Shown: positions 33,350 through 44,612 of the stretch, piece by piece | How the letters are laid out: every line of letters starts with the position of its first letter | Numbering within the stretch: position 1 is the stretch's first letter | Made by a program: the position numbers and the translations under genes | Assembly (NCBI GenBank): GCA_964036045.1 | Contig: OZ038392.1 | Span: 21,602,090-21,666,089 of the forward strand | DNA length: 64,000 bases | Direction of reading: 5' to 3' | DNA from: Eutreptiella sp. 'Long Island Sound 2002' | Lineage: Eukaryota > Euglenozoa > Euglenophyceae > Eutreptiales > Eutreptiaceae | The notes under the pieces: model-generated | Database searches by the model: none | Told to the model about the DNA's origin: nothing | The model's input: only the letters and a program-made list of their open reading frames with translations

Positions 33350-35156
33350 GGGCACCATCATTTCATTCATCGATGAGTCCATCCATGCCATCCACCGGTT
33401 GCGAGCAGCAGGGTTGGAAGCTGCTTGGTGGTGCTGCAGAACGGGTAACACAGGCCGTGTCTGGCACAAAGGCATCCCGCTGTGCCAACAAAGGCAAAGC
33501 ATGCTGCATAGCAAAGTCCCTCATTTGCCGCCGATTGCTACTACCTGCCACCTTCACACCAAGCACATCGAGACAGTGCAACGGCGTCCCCCTGGGGGAC
33601 CATGCCCCTGTGTCGAGGAAGACAAAGTGGGGTTCACAGACTCACTGCTTGGGTGGTCTGCTGCAATGAGGACTGGTGCCCCAAGCCCCTGCGCTATGGC
33701 AGAGGATGTGGAGTCATTGGGGTCACCTCCTGGGTGCCCGTGTGGACTTAGGTGTTGTGTGTATGCCGGACGCACACCGGCCTCCTCCGTTTCCACCACC
33801 AATTCATTCAGCATCTCAAGACCTCCATCATCCCTCCATGCATTGTCCACAACCCACAATGCCGCATTCAAATGTCCAGGGTGATTGTCTGGTACCTCCG
33901 GGATGAAAGGGCTGCGACACATCAAAAGCTCACTAGAGTCTTGCATGGGCACCCGCATGTTATTTGCAAAGTGGCGCCCCAGGGTGTACGTTGCCACCAG
34001 GCTGTCCTCGCTCAATGGTTCATTGCGTTGCTCCGGTAGCCATTGGCATGCAATGGTAAGACAGCGGGCAACCCCATGGGCGACCTGCATCAGCGCTTGG
34101 TCAAAGCGCTGTTGCCGTGTTAGGGTGATAGAGACACACGCGCGTGGGGCCGCAGCCTCAAGCAACAAGCAACAATGAGTTGCGCCGACGGGCACCGCTG
34201 CGAGACTGACCTGGCACCTTGGGACCGGGTAACAGGTCACGAACAAGTGGTTTGGGCCCAACTGTTGCTTGAGGCCACACAAATGGGCCCGGCTGGACCA
34301 CAAGTCTGCGAACCAGCCGCTCATAGAAATGGGCCATAGAAGGGGTGGGATATGGATCACGCCCTGTCCAGAACGGCCACTCTTCCACCAGAGGTAGTGC
34401 ACGCACCAATTCGCACCAAATTGCCCTTTGGTCTGTCACCTTCACAACTGCTGGCCACCCTAATACCGCACCGGCCTGACGGCCACCAGTACGACTGGTA
34501 TGCCGTTTTCCGAGCCATTCCCACAGTTGCGTAGCAACCTCACGATAGTGCACATGGCTGCCCCCATCATGCAGGCTGGGTATGGCGAAGCCATGCTCGG
34601 TGAGCATGAACCGGCACGATGCCCTGGCACCATTGTGATTCACCACATCAAGATCACATGATGCCATGCGGTACCTCAACCGCCTCCAGAGGCCTCCTGC
34701 GACCTCAGGGGCGGATTCCCATCCCGATTGTCCTGTGGCCAACAGTAGGCCATACTTCCTTCTTGCGGGCTCCAATAAGTTCTCGGGCGGCCATTGAGGA
34801 GCATGGTCCATTGCTGGGCTCGTGCACGACCACTGTTAGTGTTTGGGTGCCTTTCGTGCCTTGCAGGGTCCACAACCGTGACCACTAAGGGGCTCCCACA
34901 ACTCAGGTGGGCAATCAAGCGCAAGACCCTGGTACTCAAAGTGCCAGCCCGGGTTCTCCTCAGTCTCACCAACTGGTCCACAAGACGCCGATGTGGGTGA
35001 GTTTGTGTCAAGAGCGCTATGGCTATGACCACAAACAAAATGCTGCTGTTCACTGGCACACAGTGGTTGGGACAAGGTTTGGTCGGGAAGCGCGAGGGCT
35101 TGGACGAAAACCGATTGCCGTGGCTCAGAGGCACACAATATTGTACTTAGTTGCAA
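33350..35156 (-). pseudogene. Decayed large coding region, unrecognised
   Basis: About 600 codons of protein-like sequence. The frame open from 34,811 to about 34,190 includes ARRKYGLLLATGQSGWESAP and ATQLWEWLGKRHTSRTGG; a second frame continues to 33,554 with ITLTRQQRFDQALMQVAHGV and HLNAALWVVDNAWRDDGGLE. An upstream piece in the first frame (35,156-34,836) ends in TAA. I do not recognise a domain. It lies downstream of the helicase relic on the same strand, separated by the satellite, so both may once have belonged to one large element. Codon composition is similar in the two. Confidence 0.4.
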
Positions 35157-35389
35157 TCATGCGAACTGACTTCTGAGCCTACAACGCCAAGGTTGCGGCG
35201 ACAGAACACAAACCTACACCTCAAAGGGCGTAGTGAGGCAAAAGAAACTGCAAGGAGAATGGCATAGATGAAACCACGGAATGGGCAACCACGGTTTGCA
35301 CTCGTCCAGAGGGCACTATTCATTGCAAGGTGGTCACGCGATGGTTCGAATACCAATCTCCAAGGATGCGAGAGGGGTGTAGGAATCAT

Positions 35390-38180
35390 CGTGTGGGCCC
35401 GCGATAGTTCCTGGAGGGGTCTAGACCCTGTTTTGAATCATCGCGTGGGCACGCGATGATTGGTAGAGGGCTGTAGACCCTGTTTTGAATCATTTTGTGC
35501 CCACACGATGATTCAAAACGGGATCTAGGAGGGGTGTAGAGCCCTAGGAACCATCGCGTGCCCGGGCGCTGATTGGTAGAGGGGTTTAGACCCTGTTTTG
35601 AATCATGGTGTGCCCACGCGATGGTTGTAGGAGGGGTCTAGACCCCTCTGGGAATCATCACGTGCCCGAGCGATGATTCAAAACAGGGTCTGCACCCCTC
35701 CTAGAAACATCGCGTGGGCACGCGATGATTCAAAACAGGGTCTCCACCACTCCTAGAACCATCTCGTGCCCATGCGATGATTCCTAGAAGGGTGTAGACC
35801 CCTCCTACAACCATCGTCTAGACCCTGTTTTGAATCATCGCGTGGGCACGTGATGCTTCCTAGAAGGGTCTAGACCCTGTTTTGAATGAGTGTGTGGGCA
35901 CGCCATGATTCCTAGAGGGGTCTAGACCCTCTTTTGAATCATCGTGTGGGCACGCGATGCTTCCTAGAGGGGTCTAGACCCTGTTTTGAATGAGTGTGTG
36001 GGCACGCCATGATTCCTAGAGGGGTCTAGACCCTGTTTTGAATCATCGCGTGGGCACGCGATGATTGGTAGAGGGCTGTAGACCCTGTTTTGAATCATTT
36101 TGTGCCCACACGATGATTCAAAACGGGATCTAGGAGGGGTGTAGACCCCTAGGAACCATCGCGTGCCCGGGCGATGATTGGTAGAGGGGTTTAGACCCTG
36201 TTTTGAATCATGGCGTGCCTACGCGATGGTTGCAGGAGGGGTCTAGACCCCTCTAGGAATCATCACGTGCCCACGCCATGATTCAAATCAGGGTCTGCAC
36301 CCCTCCTAGAAACATCGTATGGGCACGCGATGATTCAAAACAGGGTCTGCACCCCTCCTGGAACCATCTCGTGCCCATGCGATGATTCCTAGAAGGGTGT
36401 AGACCCCTCCTACAACCATCGTCTAGACCCTGTTTTGAATCATCGCGTGGGCACGTGATGCTTCCTAGAGGGGTCTAGACCCTGTTTTGAATGAGTGTGT
36501 GGGCACGCCATGATTCCTAGAGGGGTCTAGACCCTCTTTTGAATCATTGTGTGGGCACGCGATGATTCCTAGAGGAGTCTGGACTGTGTTTTGAATCATC
36601 GCTTGGGCACGCGATGATTCCTGAAGGGGTCTAGACCCTGTTTTGAATCATCGCGTGGGCACGCGATGATACTTAAAGGGGTCTAGACTCCTTCTAGAAC
36701 CATCGCGTGCCCACGCGATGATTCCTAGAGGGGTGTAGACCCCTCCTAGAACCATCGTCTAGACCCTGCTTTGAATCATCCCTTGGGCACGCGATGGTTC
36801 CTAGAGGGGTCTAGACCCTATTTTGAATCATCGTGTGGGCACACGATGATTCCTAGAGGGGTCTAGACCGTGTTTTGAATCATGGCGTGGGCACGCCATG
36901 ATTCCTAGAGGGGTCTAGACCCTGATTTGAATCATCGTGTGCCCACGCGATGGTTCTAAAAGGTCTCTACACCCCTCTAGGAATCATCGCATGGTCCTAG
37001 ATTCATACACCGGTCTAGACTCTGTTTTGAAACATCCTGTGGGCACGCGATGGTAACTAGAGGGGTCTAAACCCTATTTTGAATCATCGCGTGGGCACGC
37101 GATGATTGCTAGAGGGGTGCAGACCCTGTTTTCCATCATCGCGCGGGCACACGATGATTCCTCGAGGGGTGCAAACCATGTTTTCAATCATCGCGTGCCG
37201 ACGCGATGGTGCTAGGAGGGCTCTACACCCCTCTGGGAATCATCGCATGGGCACGCGATGGTTCTAGGAGGGGTGCAGACCCTGTTTTGAATCATCGCGT
37301 GTGCACGCGATGATTCCTAGAGGGGTGTAGACCCCTCCTAGAACCATCGGGTGCCCACGCCATGATTCCTAGAGGGGTTTAGACCCCTCCTAGAACCATC
37401 GTCTAGACCCTTTGTTGAATCATGGCGTGGGGACGCGATGGTTCTTAGAGGGGTCTGGCCCCTGTTTTGAATCCTCGCGAGGGCACGCGAGGATTCCTAG
37501 TGGGGTCTAGACCCTGTTTTGAATCATCGCGTGCCCACGGGATGGTTCTAGGAGGGCTCTACAACCCTCTAGGAATCATTGCGTGGGCACGCGATGGTTC
37601 TAGGAGGGGTCTAGACCCTGTTTTGAATCATCGCGTGGGCACACGATGATTCCTAGAGGGGTGTAGACCCCTCCTAGAACCATCGTCTAGACCCGATGTT
37701 GAATCATCGCGCGGGGACTCGATGGTTCTTAGAGAGGTCTAGACCGTGTTTTGAATCATCGCGTGCCCACGCGAACGTTCTAGGAGGGGTCTAGACCCCT
37801 CTAGGAATCATCGCGTGGGCACGCGATGATCCCCAGAGGGGTCTAGACCCTATTTTGAATCATCGCGTGCCCACGCGATGGTTTTGGGAGGGAGGGGTCT
37901 AGACCCCTGTGGGAACCACCGCGTGGGCACGCGATGGTTCTAGGAGGGGAGTAGACCCTGTTTTGAATCGTTGCGTGGGCACACGATGATTCCTAGAGCG
38001 GTCTAGACCTTGTTTTAAATCATTGTGTGCCCACGTGATGGTTCTAGGAGGGGTCTAGACCCCTCTAGGAATCATCAGGTGGGCACGCGATGATTCCTAG
38101 AGAGGTCTAGACCCTATTTTGAATCATCGCGAGGGCCCGCGATGATTCATACACGGGTGTAGACCTTGTTTTGAATCATC
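35390..38180. repeat. 2.8 kb satellite of ~53 bp self-complementary units
   Basis: About 50 units of roughly 53 bp. Each contains two palindromes: ATCGCGTGGGCACGCGAT extended by GAATC/GATTC arms, and AGGGGTCTAGACCCCT, joined by CTGTTTTGAATC. Units appear in both senses (CCCTGTTTTGAATCATCG and CGATGATTCAAAACAGGG), so the array mixes orientations. A higher-order repeat is visible: 35,420-35,930 recurs nearly unchanged at about 36,020-36,530. The satellite has no coding potential and could extrude many cruciforms. Confidence 0.95.
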
Positions 38181-38199
38181 CTTTGTCCTGGAGACCTGC

Positions 38200-40996
38200 T
38201 GTGGTTTCCCACTTGTCACACGGTCGTACCCTGCCACCCATCACATCCCATCCCACACAAAGGTACTCAAGGCACATAAAGGCAAAGATGGACGTGGTCA
38301 CATGTCTCCAGTCACAAGTTCGTACCCTTTCCAACTGGTGCTGGGAGCGGTACTGTTGTGAGGTGATGTCGATGGTCACAGGCCATAGGTCAATGCATGT
38401 TCTTGTACATACCAGGGTAGGCAACATGCAGGCCTCGCGCCATGGCCAGGACTGCATGGAAACCATGCTGCCTCAAAGGGTCCGCTTAGTGGCGCCCAAG
38501 AATGTAATCCTTCACCGCATGGGGCAGCTTGCGCCACCCACATTGGGCGTCATCCCCCACATGAACCGGCACCGGTGCACACACCCCAAGGGTCCCAAGG
38601 CAGTGGTCAACCCCTGCAGGAGGGATGCCGCATACACCCCAAGAGGGGTGCAGAACTTCCCCTTCAAGAACCCTAGCGAATCGAGGCAGCTGTACGCGTC
38701 CTGCCACAAAGGTAGGTCGATCGTGCGGTACAACCCTACCGTGTCCTTAAGGTCGTATTTCTGCTTTTTGAACAGAGGCTTGCCCAACACGTGTTGCACG
38801 AATCAGGCCTTCCAAGCTTTGAGATCGGTTGTGTGGGTCACCCTTTCCAACCCACCTTAGGCCCCAACAACCTGTCCATCGTCCTCAACAAGGACATAGG
38901 GCAGCGCCCACACAGTTTAGGTAGGGAGGATGACCCCCAAAGGGTGGGGTGTAACAATGTTCCCCAACGGATCTCTGACATGCACTGCCACATCATCCTT
39001 CCGAGTGTTGGCCATGATGCGCTCAAAGTCAAGCAACTGGTCAGCACTACCATGTGAATTCCCCCACGGGTCACGTGCCTCTTGCTCTTCTTCCACGACT
39101 TTCACAGCCAGGGTCCCAACACACCCCCCGCCAACCGGTAGATTGTGCCCTCCATGACCCTCTCAACGACTCCAGCCTCCGTCAAAACCCTTGCCAGCTC
39201 AAAGGTGGTGCCCACGGTGCATGAGCCTGCTTCCCACTGGACAGCGTGCAATGCAGCTATCCATGCACCAGGGATGGCATGGACATCCCACCCTGTGAAT
39301 CGCCCGAAGAGGTGGAGCTCAGATTGTGCCCTGCTGGTTAGTGTGTTAGACCTCCAGATGTCATGCATGATCCCTGGTGTGGCAGACACCAGGGAGGCCA
39401 AGACGACTTGGGCTTGTAGCCCTTGGAACCGATCTAGGGCCTTCTCTAGAAACACACGATCCATCTTCACGGTGTTCCGTGCCTCCTGCACATGACTATG
39501 CATTTTCTGCAGGTTGCCGGGCCCCAAAGTTTCGTCAAGTTCCCACCACCACCTGTCCCCATCTAGGTTCACAATGCGGATTGGGTGGTGCAGGATTGAG
39601 TCAGGGAGAGGGTGGACACATGAGTGGTGGTGACCAAGGCCCCCCCTTGTGAACAAGGCACGCATGATTGTAGCCAGAGGCTTATTGTTACGGTACTCTT
39701 GTACCAGGATACTGCCACGGCACCGTGTGCGGTACAAAAAGAATTTCAAGGTGCTGGTGGTGCAGAATTGCCGGGAATCATGCCAGTGCACATGAGGGCC
39801 AGCAGATTGCATGTGGACATTGTTGTATGAGAACGCCCGGTCCGTTGGCCACACCACATCTTTGGCCTTTGCTTCACCCTCACAAGCACCAGCCAAAAGC
39901 TGGACGTGGCTGTAGGGCCGCAACTGCCCGGGGTCAGGACACAAAAAACTTTCATTGGCTGCCCATGGTAGCCAAGTCCAAGCCCACTAGGATGCTGTGC
40001 CGGGACGCCTCATCCAGAAAGCTGAAGGCAAACCTGGTTTGTGGCTTCCCTGAGGCCGCCCAAAGAAGCAGCATGTGCTCGTTAGCAACCATCCCAGCCG
40101 TGGCAAACACCACACAACAGGAGTTGAGGGCACATGTGAGGGCAGCCTTATAACCTGGGGTGTTCCCCAACGTCTCCCGCACCTTCAACTGGTCAAAGGA
40201 TGCCAGCCCTGGTGGGGCAGTAGCCTGTTGGCCATGCAGTCGCAACCAGGGTGACTGGATGGTCGCCAAGCACCCTGTCGCAAAACACAACGTCATTATA
40301 ACAGTCCTCATGCACGCGAGACAGCAAGTAGTCGACTTGTGCATTGGTGGGTGCAGTCACCATCACACATGCGTGGGGTGGGTTGTCTCCCTCGGGACCC
40401 GCCACCTTCGTGCCCATATTGATGGTGCCAAGGTTAGGAGGATCTGGGTTCTGGGGAGCAATGAGGCCTTGCTGCCATAGCACGGCTTTGATGCATGCCA
40501 CCAAGGTCTCTGACTTCCCCGTCCCGGCACCTCCAGTCAATGCTGTGATGCATGACTCATCCAGTACCTGATGCATAGCCAACACCTGTGAGAGGTTCAA
40601 GCAGTGGCGTTGGACAAGGTGTTTAAGGATGTCCTGGTCTTCGTTCGACAAGGGAGGTGTGTCCCTTGGTTAGGCCCGGATGTTTGCCAGCATTTTGGGC
40701 CATGCTACCCCTTGCTGGATCTCCTAACACAAGGTGCGAAAGGCAGCTGTGTCAGAAAAAACCTTACACCAGTATGTGGCATTCAGATTGGCTCGTGGCT
40801 TATTGGTGTTGCTGATCCACACATGGTCGCCTGATATGCCATCACCATGCACCCTTGCCTCAAAGTCTGGTTTCAAGGCGTTCGAGTTGTGGTTGGCAGC
40901 GAGCCAGCCAAGCAGTCTATACCGAGTTTTCCACTCTTGCGGACCTTGTTGACGTTGTGCAACTTCCCGATGGTTTGGCACGGACGGCCACCTCAC
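38200..40996 (-). pseudogene. UPF1-like superfamily 1 helicase, decayed
   Basis: ATP-driven nucleic-acid helicase by family. Along the minus strand: Walker A in ITALTGGAGTGKSETLVACI (about 40,540), motif Ia VMVTAPTNAQVDYLL (40,370), motif II FAFSFLDEASRHS (40,010), motif III PGQLRPY (39,930), motif IV region LVQEYRNNKPLATIMRALF (39,680), and motifs V/VI in RFQGLQAQVVLASLVSATPG and TSRAQSELHLFGRF (39,430-39,290). Frames change near 40,240, 39,945 and 39,120. In-frame stops are TAG 40,724, TAA 40,670, 38,917 and 38,857, and TGA 38,803. The N-terminus (40,996) and the region after 38,500 are unrecognised. It may come from a large DNA element or a captured gene. Confidence 0.7.
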
Positions 40997-41866
40997 CCAA
41001 CGAAGCCCAAGCGTGCCGAATTCGGACAGTTACACAATTACTCATTCTTCGTTGATGATCTTGGGATGGTGGCAAATTTTGATCCCCTTCATGAGCTTGA
41101 CCGATGGCGCAATGCCATCTTGAGCCGCAACATAAAGATGTATAGCGTTCACCTTAGCGCAGAAGCATTGCTATCCGTAGCCAATCATGTGGGCATTACG
41201 ATTGGTGACCATTTGCTAGGCCCCGATGACAAGCAAAAGTTCAAAACCATCAAAGACTTTTGGACCACTTTGAAGACCGTTGCGGACACAGCTATGTCTC
41301 ATGCTGCCTTACCTGAGCATTTGAAGTTGCTTTCATGGGATTTGTACCTATTGGGTTCCCTAGTTGACATGTTTGTCCATGCCATCTTTGATGTAGCATT
41401 GGATGTTCAGGTGGCTCTCGGTCTACTCGTTCAAGCCGGTATTGGTTTCATGGCCATTTTCATTGAGTCGTATGGACATGCGTTGAACAAAACGTGGTAC
41501 AAGCATGTGCAGCATACCGTGCAAAGCTTCCTTGTCACGGGACATCGCTTGCAGGACATGGAGGCATCATCGGGTATCCCACAATGTATGTACATGGTCC
41601 TACCGGGAAGCCAGCGCCGAATTACAGGCTTTGGCCGGACACCCACAGCAAACGAAACAATCGATAAGGTGATTCCCTTGCGGGACGTTGTGTGGGTTGG
41701 AGCCCCCTTCGCTGCCGTGGTGAACTATAAAGTGAACAAGCGTGCAAACCAGATGCGTAGCACCATACTGCTGTTCGCTTTCTCAAAGGCACAACGTGGG
41801 GATCTCCATTGTGTGAACCGGCTAGAACCTCCATTGTGTGAACCGGCTTGGATCTCCATTGTGTGA
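40940..41866 (+). CDS. Hypothetical protein, 3' end in a tandem array
   Basis: An open frame of about 300 codons; coding quality starts near 41,030 (LHNYSFFVDDLGMVANF) and continues with hydrophobic helices (ALGLLVQAGIGFMAIFIESY) to KAQRGDLHC, where it runs into the 25 bp tandem repeat and stops at TGA. I recognise no family; VDD in SFFVDDLG superficially resembles an RT motif, but other motifs are missing. It abuts the helicase relic head-to-head at about 41,000, probably a breakpoint. The intact frame, unlike its neighbours, suggests a younger insertion. Confidence 0.5.
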   Translation, partial: RTLLTLCNFPMVWHGRPPHPTKPKRAEFGQLHNYSFFVDDLGMVANFDPLHELDRWRNAILSRNIKMYSVHLSAEALLSVANHVGITIGDHLLGPDDKQKFKTIKDFWTTLKTVADTAMSHAALPEHLKLLSWDLYLLGSLVDMFVHAIFDVALDVQVALGLLVQAGIGFMAIFIESYGHALNKTWYKHVQHTVQSFLVTGHRLQDMEASSGIPQCMYMVLPGSQRRITGFGRTPTANETIDKVIPLRDVVWVGAPFAAVVNYKVNKRANQMRSTILLFAFSKAQRGDLHCVNRLEPPLCEPAWISIV

Positions 41867-42192
41867 ACCGGCTTGGATCTCCATTGTGTGGACCGCCTTG
41901 AACCTCCGGTGTGTGAACCGGCTGGAACCTCCATTGTGTGAACCACCCTTGGATCTCACTGGCTTGGATCTCCATTGTGTGAACCGGCTTGGATCTCCAT
42001 TGTGCGAACCGGCTTGTATCTCCATTGTGTGAACCGGCTTGGATCTCCATTGTGTGAACCGGCTTGAACCTCCATTGTGTGAACCGGCTTGGATCTCCAT
42101 TGTGTGAACCGGCTTGGATCTCCATTGTGTGAACCGGCTTGGATCTCCATTGTGTGAACCGGCTTGGATCTCCATTGTGTGGCCCAGCTTGG
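41796..42192. repeat. 25 bp tandem repeat array, ~15 copies
   Basis: Unit GGCTTGGATCTCCATTGTGT followed by GAACC, with point variants (GGATCTCC or GAACCTCC). Because 25 is not a multiple of three, both strands remain open in a 25-residue cycle, which produces spurious ORFs. Confidence 0.95.
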
Positions 42193-42884
42193 ATCACCAA
42201 GGCAAGTAATTGTGGGGCAGGTGCCATACCTCGGCACCACGGCTGTGACGTGTGCATGGTTTGATGGTGTGAAGTGAGACGGCCGGGTGGAAAGATGGGC
42301 GTCGTGGGGTCCACAACGGACATGGGGCACCCGTTGACCGGCTAGGACGAGCCATCGGAACCTCGCAGGGTCCATCACCTAGCATTGTAAGGCAATGGAC
42401 ACGTACACAGTGGCAAGGAAGCTGGAACGGCCGGGGGGGAAGATTGACGCCGTGGGGTCAACGTTAGACTTGGAGCACCTACTGAACGGCCATGACGGGC
42501 GATTGTACCCACGCGGGGTCCACCAGTTGCTTGCCCGGGTTCTCGCCCCATGCAGTGTGCATGGGGACTCTTATCGCCGACAAGAGGACAGGGCGGGGCG
42601 CTACGACACGATGCATAGCCGGGAGTACTCAGGGGCCTTTGTGCCCTTAAACATAAATACCACCCGTGTCGGCAATGCATGTTGTTTGCTTGTTCATGCC
42701 ATTGTGCTGCGAAGCATGCCATGGAGAAGGGGCCACCGACGGCTTCATGTTGCAAATGGCATGTTGGACATGGGCTAGTACCCCAAATAGCCAAACAAAG
42801 GAATGCCAGCGAGTAGCAAAGGCATGTTATGTGGTGGGAACACCGTGATTATGTGTGGTACGTGCAACATGGGAAGAAAAACTT
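42193..42884. other. No recognisable gene
   Basis: Two diverged copies of a block containing GACGGCCGGGTGGAAAGATGGGCGTCG (42,280) and a counterpart at 42,430 (GAACGGCCGGGGGGGAAGATT), about 145 bp apart. No supported coding frame. Confidence 0.45.
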
Positions 42885-43010
42885 TTTTCCGTAGGACCCA
42901 CTTTTTTCGTACCCCGCCCATCCTAGGGGGGGGGGGGTCACCCCCGGAAAAAAAATCCCACAGGGCATCATAAAATTTTTTCTTCCCCCCCCCCTGGACT
43001 AAGGGCCGAT
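42885..43010. repeat. Homopolymer-rich junction module, copy 1
   Basis: AACTTTTTT, a TTTTTTCG stretch, CTAGGGGGGGGGG and CCCCCCCCCC-TGGACTAAGG in that order. Similar modules are at 50,055-50,115 and 54,258-54,372, each beside retroelement sequence. Confidence 0.5.
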
Positions 43011-43034
43011 GTAGAGTCCCCCGAGACCACAAAT

Positions 43035-43545
43035 GGACCCCCCTCATGAAGGAGTGCTTCGAAGCCATGAAGGATGCAATATGTGACAAGACTGCGCTCT
43101 ATACACCATCCGATGATGGCAAATACGCAATCCATTGCGACACATCAGACTGTGGAATAGGTGCAGTGCTTGATCAACGAACCCCTTAGGGAACATGGGC
43201 TCCATGCGCGTTCGTTAGCCGCAACTTGGAGGGTTTCCCGGGCAAGGGCCAGCATGGTTGGTCCGTGCGTGAGAAGAAGACCTACGCACTGGTATTCTGC
43301 CTCTTGAGGTTCAAGAGTTGGATAGGAGGGCGGACTGTCACGGTCTTACCGACCATAAGTCCCTCGAATCATGGTACAAGGAAGATCTTTGTACCATGAG
43401 TGGTCCTATGGGCCGTACAGGGTGATGGCATGAGTTCCTCTCCCGCTGCAACATAGTTATAGTGTGTAAGGACGGTGAGCGGAATGTCATGGCCGATGGC
43501 CTAAGCCGTTGGGCATATCCAGCCGGTCTCGCAAATGACAGCATC
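43035..43545 (+). pseudogene. Ty3/gypsy RNase H fragment
   Basis: Degrades the RNA strand of the cDNA hybrid. MKECFEAMKDAICDKTALY is the RT-RNase H connection; IHCDTSDCGIGAVL holds the first catalytic Asp, REKKTYALVFCLLRFKSWI the Glu, and frames further on give TDHKS-like and MADGLSRWA sequences at the domain end. TAG at 43,187-43,189 (RTPxGTWAPCAFVSRNL) lies in the best frame; after about 43,340 the frame changes. No RT precedes it. The matching RT end lies at 54,378 on the other strand, with the same GACTAAGG at the break. Confidence 0.8.
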
Positions 43546-43553
43546 TTCGATGG

Positions 43554-44342
43554 ATGCGGGGCGGATGCCGCGGCAGTCCTCGGGTGGGAAACTTCACAAC
43601 GCTAGCAAGAAAACGTCAATTGGATGCTGAATTGGAGGCATCTCTTGATTTAGATGCTATTGGCAATTTTGATGTGTGCACCTATTACCTTGATCGTTTT
43701 TGGCAGCGGCGTGAGTCCACAGCCGATAAAATTGCCTCCGTATGTTGTATGCAATCACTTTTTGAACCATCTTTGCCCATGCTCAAGACCGTTGAGCTTC
43801 AAAAAGGGTACAATCAGTTTGTATTTCAGAAGTTGAGACAAAATTCCAGGTATTCCTCCCCTGTGGCGCGTCAGGCTTCAACCTGTGATGATCCCAGTGT
43901 CAATCGAGCCCATCGCTGTGACCACACTGAGGAAGTCGTCCAGTCCGCATGTGTTTTTGCGTTTGACTCTGAATATTCCCCGGCCCCCACTGCCATGGAG
44001 GTTGTCCTGAAGGTTCACACCATGTTTCAGTCAGGATTGCCTGAAAACGGAAAGACTTTCAATTTTTCCAAGGCGCGATGTGCGTTTGCACGAAAGGTAC
44101 GTGGCCAAGGCTTTTCGAAGGATGCCAGACTTTGAGTTTCAGTGGCGGCTGCAGTGGAGATTCCACCTCGCACAAAAATCTTGTTTGATGCTTGGAAAAC
44201 ATTCTATGAGAATGATCAAGTGTACGCCCCCGTCAGTAAAACCTTAGAAGAGGGTTCCTATGGTTCTGGTTATGTGCCCGTGCATGCTAAAAACCGTTGG
44301 ATGGACTCATTTGTGTCCCTCACTCACTTTTGGACAAGGTGA
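43554..44342 (+). CDS. Hypothetical protein(s)
   Basis: One frame is open from about 43,590 to TGA 44,133 (FDVCTYYLDRFWQRRESTAD; LPENGKTFNFSKARCAFARK) and again from 44,136 to TGA 44,340 (TKILFDAWKTFYENDQVYAP). The two may be one protein interrupted by TGA or two ORFs. No motif is recognised. A CAG/CAA-rich stretch follows at 44,430. It precedes a repeat cluster shared with 45.6 and 59.8-60.1 kb. Confidence 0.45.
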
Positions 44343-44389
44343 TACTTGCGGTCCACAGTTATGCGCAATCGGGCCTTGAGCGCACGGTT

Positions 44390-44612
44390 GAGCAAATAAG
44401 TCACAATGATTGCACCGCCAGTCAAGTAGCAGCAGCTCCAACAGCAACAGCAGCTGCAGCACTCTCTTCTAGTGTTGGCCCTCATTGTGATAAGAGGGAC
44501 ATTTCTCCGACCGCTTATGCTTTTCTGGACACACTGAAGTGTTCAAACACAAAAAACACAAGATGGCCATAAAACCACACCCAAATGAGGCATAAAACCA
44601 CTAGGCCAGTAG
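44390..44612 (+). repeat. ~220 bp direct repeat, copy 1 (copy 2 at 45,633-45,851)
   Basis: Both copies run from GAGCAAATxAGxCACAATGA through TTGGCCCTCATTGTGATAAG to ACACAAGATGGCCATAAA and ACCACTxGG. They are 1.24 kb apart, about 80% alike, and include a (CAG)n-like stretch. They may be terminal repeats of a small element. Confidence 0.8.

Noticed and set aside
32611-33514. Long Phe/Pro-rich open frames on the minus strand
   Set aside because: They are a by-product of the 101 bp purine-rich minisatellite; unit length and content keep several frames open.
35390-38180. CRISPR-like array of regularly spaced repeats
   Set aside because: The units are contiguous palindromic satellite without unique spacers, and the sequence is eukaryotic.
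41070-41110. SFFVDDLG as an RT YxDD motif
   Set aside because: No other RT motif lies upstream or downstream in the frame.
41622-42378. Minus-strand ORFs with repeating HTMEIQAGSHNGDPSRF
   Set aside because: Translation of the 25 bp tandem array; three units make a 25-codon cycle in every frame.
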